The position numbers and the translations under genes are program-made. A DNA stretch of 64,000 bases from Tritrichomonas musculus. Its lineage: Eukaryota; Parabasalia; Tritrichomonadida; Tritrichomonadidae. Each line of letters opens with the position of its first letter. The stretch's first letter is position 1. This document shows, in pieces, positions 60,070-64,000 of this stretch. The notes beneath the pieces were generated by a model. That model did no database searches and was not told the DNA's origin. It saw only the letters and a program-made list of their open reading frames with translations. The stretch covers positions 3,844,001 to 3,908,000 of the forward strand of contig JAPFFF010000001.1 of the NCBI GenBank assembly GCA_039105265.1. Reading direction: 5' to 3'.

Positions 60070-60825
60070 ATGGAACCAACCAATAATAATAAAGAGGATC
60101 AGCTGATTATATACCCTCATACAATAAAAGCTTGCATATTCGATGTTGATGGAACAGTTCTCGACACATTGCCATTATATTGGAAAGCTAATTCATTAAC
60201 AATGGGAATAGACTTTCCTCCTGAATTTCAGCCCAATGTTAACGGATGTAGTGATATTGACGAGGCAAATATAATTATTAATCATTTCAACCTTAACATG
60301 ACACCAGAATATTTCATTAAAACTCGAATTAGCAATTTAAAACATCTTTTGCCATCATCTCAGCTTGTACCAGGAATTGAATCAATTATACGACATGTTA
60401 ACTCAATGGGACTGCCAATGGCTGTTGCAACAAGCTCACATAGAGATGCTTATGAAGCGAAGATATCAAAACATAACGATTTATTCGATCTTTTTGGAGA
60501 TAAAATTGTTTGCGGAAATGAAATTAAGAAAGGAAAGCCTTCTCCAGAAATATTTCTGAAAGCATTAGATCATATTAACGAGTACCAAAAACAGATTAAG
60601 CAAAATTTCCAATATTTGAAACCAGAAAACGTACTTGTATTCGAAGATGCTGCTTTTGGTGCCAAAGCTGCATTCGATGGTGGATTTCCATCTGTTATAT
60701 TAAAAGCAAGCGAAGGCAATACTCTGAATTCAAAATTAGAAAAACTTAAAGTGAAACCGGTTTTAATTGTTGATTCTTTCAAAGATTTTAAATTTGAACA
60801 GTTTATTTGGGAAGTTCCAAATTAA
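60070..60825 (+). CDS. HAD-superfamily phosphatase, HDHD1/pseudouridine-5'-phosphatase-like, 251 aa
   Basis: All four HAD motifs are present in order: DVDGTVLDT (residue about 25, nucleophile Asp and second Asp), ATSSHRDAYE (motif II Ser), KKGKPSPEIFLKAL (motif III Lys) and VFEDAAFGAKAAFDGG (motif IV acidic pair). The helical cap between motifs I and II (subclass IA) and the total length match HDHD1/GS1 and beta-phosphoglucomutase-like enzymes. A soluble phosphatase acting on small phosphorylated metabolites (pseudouridine 5'-phosphate or sugar phosphates) is expected. The motif after DGT is VLDT, as in HDHD1, rather than the usual mutase signature. Substrate remains uncertain. Confidence 0.87.
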   Translation: MEPTNNNKEDQLIIYPHTIKACIFDVDGTVLDTLPLYWKANSLTMGIDFPPEFQPNVNGCSDIDEANIIINHFNLNMTPEYFIKTRISNLKHLLPSSQLVPGIESIIRHVNSMGLPMAVATSSHRDAYEAKISKHNDLFDLFGDKIVCGNEIKKGKPSPEIFLKALDHINEYQKQIKQNFQYLKPENVLVFEDAAFGAKAAFDGGFPSVILKASEGNTLNSKLEKLKVKPVLIVDSFKDFKFEQFIWEVPN

Positions 60826-61293
60826 TCATATTAGATGATGAGGATCATATTAGATGATGAGGATCATACAAATTTTATTTTTTACGGATGCTTTATTATT
60901 CAATAAAGAGTAATTATATATCTGTTGTATGTACAATAATATCGTATTTTTAATTTTCATAATATTAAAATTAGTTATATTAAAAATGGTATAAAATTAT
61001 ATACAGCTTATCATTTTATTTGAATTTTGAAACTTTTTCAGAATGTCATAACGTCAAAATTTGTTCTACCATTTTTATTCGAAATTCTAAAAATTGTTTT
61101 ATATAATTATTTTATTTAAATTGAATATTTTTTTTTCATTTCTTAAACTTATTTCTAATTCATAAAATATAAACATTATTAAAATATCTGATTTATTCAT
61201 ATATTTATCTTGATATTTTTTTTTTTTAATTTTGTATGAAATAATTATAAAGTTTTCAAAGTTTTTCTAAATTCAATTTTAAATATTCATATA
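60826..61293. other. Spacer with short tandem repeat
   Basis: At 60828-60867 a 20-bp unit, ATCATATTAGATGATGAGG plus one base, is repeated twice just after the HAD stop. The rest is AT-rich 5' flank of the next gene, with CATATAATG at its end. Confidence 0.6.
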
Positions 61294-63354
61294 ATGATAG
61301 GTGACTCTGGCAACAACATCATGGAAGAATATTATGAAGATTATGCTTTTTTCGAAGAAGAGGACAAAACAAGTTATATTCCACTTCCACCAACGAACAT
61401 AATCATGCCACAGTTTATAAGTGATGATAGTGGCACTTTTATCCCTCCATTTCTGAATTCAATTGATTTTTCAGATCTTGACAATAAAGAAAATAATAAT
61501 TCAGCCGATTTGAGCCCCACAAAATTCCCAATTTTTAATATGAACGATGTTTATTATCCTAACTCAAAAAATACTGATTCTAATGCATTAAAACATGCTT
61601 CAAGTACACCAAATATTAAAAATAATCCAAGCAATCTCACTATTCCAAGTATACCAGTTAAACAAAATTCTGATAACCAGAAATCAATATCAGTTAACCG
61701 TTATTTCGAAGAAGAATACGCAATTGCTTTTGGATTACCTGCTAATTCAACCAAAGATCGTATACTTGCTAAAATAAATCAGTATTCCATTCATTCATAC
61801 GCAAAGACTAATTTTCGAAAACATCATCATCAGTCGTTTAATATGAAATACCTTACTACGGATGAACTTACTTCTTTTTCAGATAAACCGCTTTATAAAA
61901 TGCTATTAAAAAAAGTACCTGACGAAAAAAAGGAAGTCGGAGGGGTCATTTCAACTATTATACTGCGATATGCAAAAGTTCTTGAATGCGATAATATAGA
62001 CAATCTCCCTGTTTCTCTGGTTTCAACGCTTCGTGAAAATAATGATTTAATTGACGAAACCTTCTTTCAACTTATTAAATATTCGACAAATTGCCCTGAC
62101 AGAAGCATACTCGCTCAAGTTTGGAAACTTTGGATTATTTTGGGGTCTTTGTTTCCAATTTCAGACGATGCTCAACCTTATATCTTTTCATTTCTTATTA
62201 GAATAGCTTATAAATGCAAAGATCCACTTGGCGATGTTCCCCGGAGCCAAAGCACTTCTTCTTTTCATGAATCAAAAACGTTACCTTCATCAGAATACGA
62301 AAGCAACAATAATGCCAAAGAAATTAATCCATCAAGTAATTCATTTTATCAAGATGATCTTACTTTTATAAATTTTGCTAAATTTGTTTTCTTACGTATG
62401 TTTGAAAGATCATGCAAAATTGGTTTAATTTACACCAAAGATTTACCAAAGGAAGCATTCATGAATATGCCAAAAGTAGTTCGTTTTGGTCGCTCAATGT
62501 TTTCTTGCTCACTTTATGAAATAATGTTTTGCCAAAAAAGACTTTTACCAGTACTCCCAATTCCTCTTCCACTTCACCTCATTATAAAACAAATAAAGAA
62601 AAATGGAGGACTTTTTACACCTGAATTTTTTGTATCAAAGAATCGTCCTGAATCAAGATCAATAGTAAATACATGGATAGAAAAACTTCCTTTCAATAAT
62701 TCAATTATTGAAGATGGAGAGATCAACGAACTAGTTGGACTTTTATTTTACTTTTTATTTAATATTTCAGACCCACTTATTCCTAAATTGTCCGCTGATA
62801 TGTTCATCGAAAAGTGCCAATCAAACCATCATATTGATATTCTCAACAAACTTCCTTCACTCCATGCAAATACGATAAAATATTTAATCGGATTTTTACA
62901 AGAAGTGAACTCATACCAACAGTATAATCTAATGTCAAAAGAACAAATTGCTGAAATTTTCAGTAAATTCTTTGTTGAGACTCATAAAAAAACCATTGAA
63001 CCATTCAAAAGGCACACGATGAACGAATTATGCAACGGCTTTATTATTAATTGCATTGAAAAACTCGACTGCACTGATGTTTACCCATTAAATCCTGAGC
63101 TAGAACGGCGTGCAGTATTTAAAAAGAAACCACCAGAAGGCCCTGAGGCTGCAGATACTAAAACTACTCAAAATGACCAAGGTAATATGATTAAGGAACA
63201 AAATAATCAAAGCAATATGATTAACGAGCAAAACAACCAAAGTAATATTACTAAGGAGCAAAAAGACCAAAATAAAGATAAGAAAAATAAAGATAAAGAC
63301 AAAGACAAATCAAAAAAGAAATCGAGAAGAAATTCTGATAAACATAAAAAATAA
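61294..63354 (+). CDS. MyTH4-RhoGAP-like protein, 686 aa
   Basis: About residues 200-330 match a MyTH4 domain (KPLYKMLLKKV, then a helical stretch ending RSILAQVWKLWIILGSLFPI and IFSFLIRIAYKC), a microtubule- or membrane-binding module. About 425-620 resemble RhoGAP (LPIPLPLHLIIKQIKKNGGL, then LVGLLFYFLFNISDPLIPK, LPSLHANTIKYLIGFL). The order MyTH4-RhoGAP occurs in ARHGAP39/Vilse and in Dictyostelium relatives. The loop that normally carries the catalytic arginine (GIFR) reads GLFTPEFFVS, with no Arg, so GTPase activation may be lost. The N-terminus is acidic, and the C-terminus ends in QNNQSNMI-type repeats and a Lys-rich tail. The stop is in TAAATA. Confidence 0.7.
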   Translation: MIGDSGNNIMEEYYEDYAFFEEEDKTSYIPLPPTNIIMPQFISDDSGTFIPPFLNSIDFSDLDNKENNNSADLSPTKFPIFNMNDVYYPNSKNTDSNALKHASSTPNIKNNPSNLTIPSIPVKQNSDNQKSISVNRYFEEEYAIAFGLPANSTKDRILAKINQYSIHSYAKTNFRKHHHQSFNMKYLTTDELTSFSDKPLYKMLLKKVPDEKKEVGGVISTIILRYAKVLECDNIDNLPVSLVSTLRENNDLIDETFFQLIKYSTNCPDRSILAQVWKLWIILGSLFPISDDAQPYIFSFLIRIAYKCKDPLGDVPRSQSTSSFHESKTLPSSEYESNNNAKEINPSSNSFYQDDLTFINFAKFVFLRMFERSCKIGLIYTKDLPKEAFMNMPKVVRFGRSMFSCSLYEIMFCQKRLLPVLPIPLPLHLIIKQIKKNGGLFTPEFFVSKNRPESRSIVNTWIEKLPFNNSIIEDGEINELVGLLFYFLFNISDPLIPKLSADMFIEKCQSNHHIDILNKLPSLHANTIKYLIGFLQEVNSYQQYNLMSKEQIAEIFSKFFVETHKKTIEPFKRHTMNELCNGFIINCIEKLDCTDVYPLNPELERRAVFKKKPPEGPEAADTKTTQNDQGNMIKEQNNQSNMINEQNNQSNITKEQKDQNKDKKNKDKDKDKSKKKSRRNSDKHKK

Positions 63355-63807
63355 ATACATTCATAATGAGAAATTCAAATTAAATATGACTATAAAATGA
63401 AATCCAAAAATTTTCAATTTTCAGAGATTAATTTGAAAAGGAGTAAATCTTTTTCATAGGCCATTTATTCAAAACAGATATTGATTTAAACTATTTATAT
63501 TATGAATACCGTCATTTGACATCGTTATTATTTATTAATATCATTTTTAATATAATATATTTTACCATCTAAAGAATAAATATTTTATAATTCTTATTAT
63601 TTCATGATTTAACAAATCTTATTTTATATTTTTGTCAATATTTTTGTTTAAAAGAACCTCTTCTGAAAGATCAGATTGTAATTTTCCAAAGATCATTAAA
63701 ATATAAATAAAAAAAACATAATAAATATCAATCAAAAAGATGACATCTATGTATATATCCAAAATATATCAATCTATTTTTTATAACAACAATATCTGAT
63801 ATTATAT
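63355..63807. other. AT-rich spacer between convergent genes
   Basis: No gene, repeat or RNA is visible. It contains the 3' flanks of the MyTH4-RhoGAP-like gene and of the partial gene at the right edge. Confidence 0.5.
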
Positions 63808-64000
63808 TTATAGAGCCATATAACGGAAAAAATATTTCATAGCATCAACATTATTTACAAGTCTACAATAGTAATTGCTCATGTAAACTCTCCAATATTT
63901 TGTATGGTAGATTAAAGATTGAATTCCGCATTGTGAATTATAAGCTAAAAAGATTTTGTTGGCTTCTTTTTCAACCAAATAAGGCCTTTTACCAGTTCTA
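63808..64000 (-). CDS. 3' end of an unknown gene, cut by the window edge
   Basis: On the minus strand an uninterrupted frame enters at the right edge (RTGKRPYLVEKEANKIFLAY) and ends ...AMKYFFRYMAL at a TAA at 63810-63808. The 63 visible residues are rich in Tyr, Asn and Arg and the stretch is less AT-biased than the spacer beside it, so I take it as real coding sequence. I do not recognise the family; the 5' part is outside the window. Confidence 0.6.
   Translation of the reverse strand, partial: RTGKRPYLVEKEANKIFLAYNSQCGIQSLIYHTKYWRVYMSNYYCRLVNNVDAMKYFFRYMAL

Overview
This 64 kb window looks like nuclear DNA of an intron-poor, strongly AT-rich flagellated protist. A trichomonad (Tritrichomonas-like) is my best guess. 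The evidence is: long uninterrupted ORFs with no recognisable introns; eukaryotic gene content (CAMK-type kinases, a PEK-type eIF2alpha kinase, a giant BEACH protein, ESCRT-I VPS37, a VPS9 Rab-GEF, MyTH4-RhoGAP, RING-H2 E3); a PG-rich (STPGR/SHIPPO) protein typical of flagella; a bacterial-type gluconokinase; very short 5' leaders, a few with sequences like the trichomonad initiator (TCA-Py-T-A/T...); and many Asn/Gln-rich tracts. The assignment is inferred from the sequence alone.

Layout. 1-12.2 kb: two coiled-coil proteins (the first, with an 18-bp tandem repeat, runs off the left edge), an ARM/HEAT-like protein, a large type I membrane protein (possibly CatSper-auxiliary-like), a PPP phosphatase with one frameshift, and a CAMK-like kinase. 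12.2-15.5 kb: a 3.3 kb gene-free AT-rich stretch holding perfect hairpins and a 1.6 kb non-autonomous element with 17-bp inverted ends and an 8-bp target duplication. 15.5-29.2 kb: HELQ/Ski2-type helicase, gluconokinase, STPGR protein, a decayed reading frame, RING-H2 protein, a small ORF, a BAP31-like ER protein without an ATG, a 0.5 kb foldback element, and a VPS9-domain protein. 29.4-36.7 kb: a mobile-element island with a decayed Tc1/mariner copy split by a nearly intact pogo/DDE_1 transposon, a tyrosine-recombinase fossil, hairpin clusters and a GC-rich structured repeat whose second copy lies at 38.6 kb. 36.7-64 kb: an SNF1/MARK-like kinase, a 10 kb BEACH-WD40-zinc-finger gene, a CARMIL-like LRR protein divergent from it, VPS37, a GT37-like glycosyltransferase, a BAR-like coiled-coil protein, a PEK-like kinase, a HAD phosphatase, a MyTH4-RhoGAP-like protein, and the 3' end of an unknown gene at the right edge.

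Functionally, the host genes fall mainly into signalling (three kinases, one phosphatase, a GAP-like protein), membrane traffic (BEACH, VPS9, VPS37, BAP31, BAR-like) and the actin/flagellar cytoskeleton (CARMIL-like, STPGR, coiled coils). They are not arranged in operons. I found no clear new multi-gene system. The best leads for new biology are the short mobile elements (7.6, 13.8-15.4 and 26.3 kb), the paired GC-rich repeat, the recurrent AACTTTTTGA palindromes and promoter-proximal motif, and a few unusual proteins.
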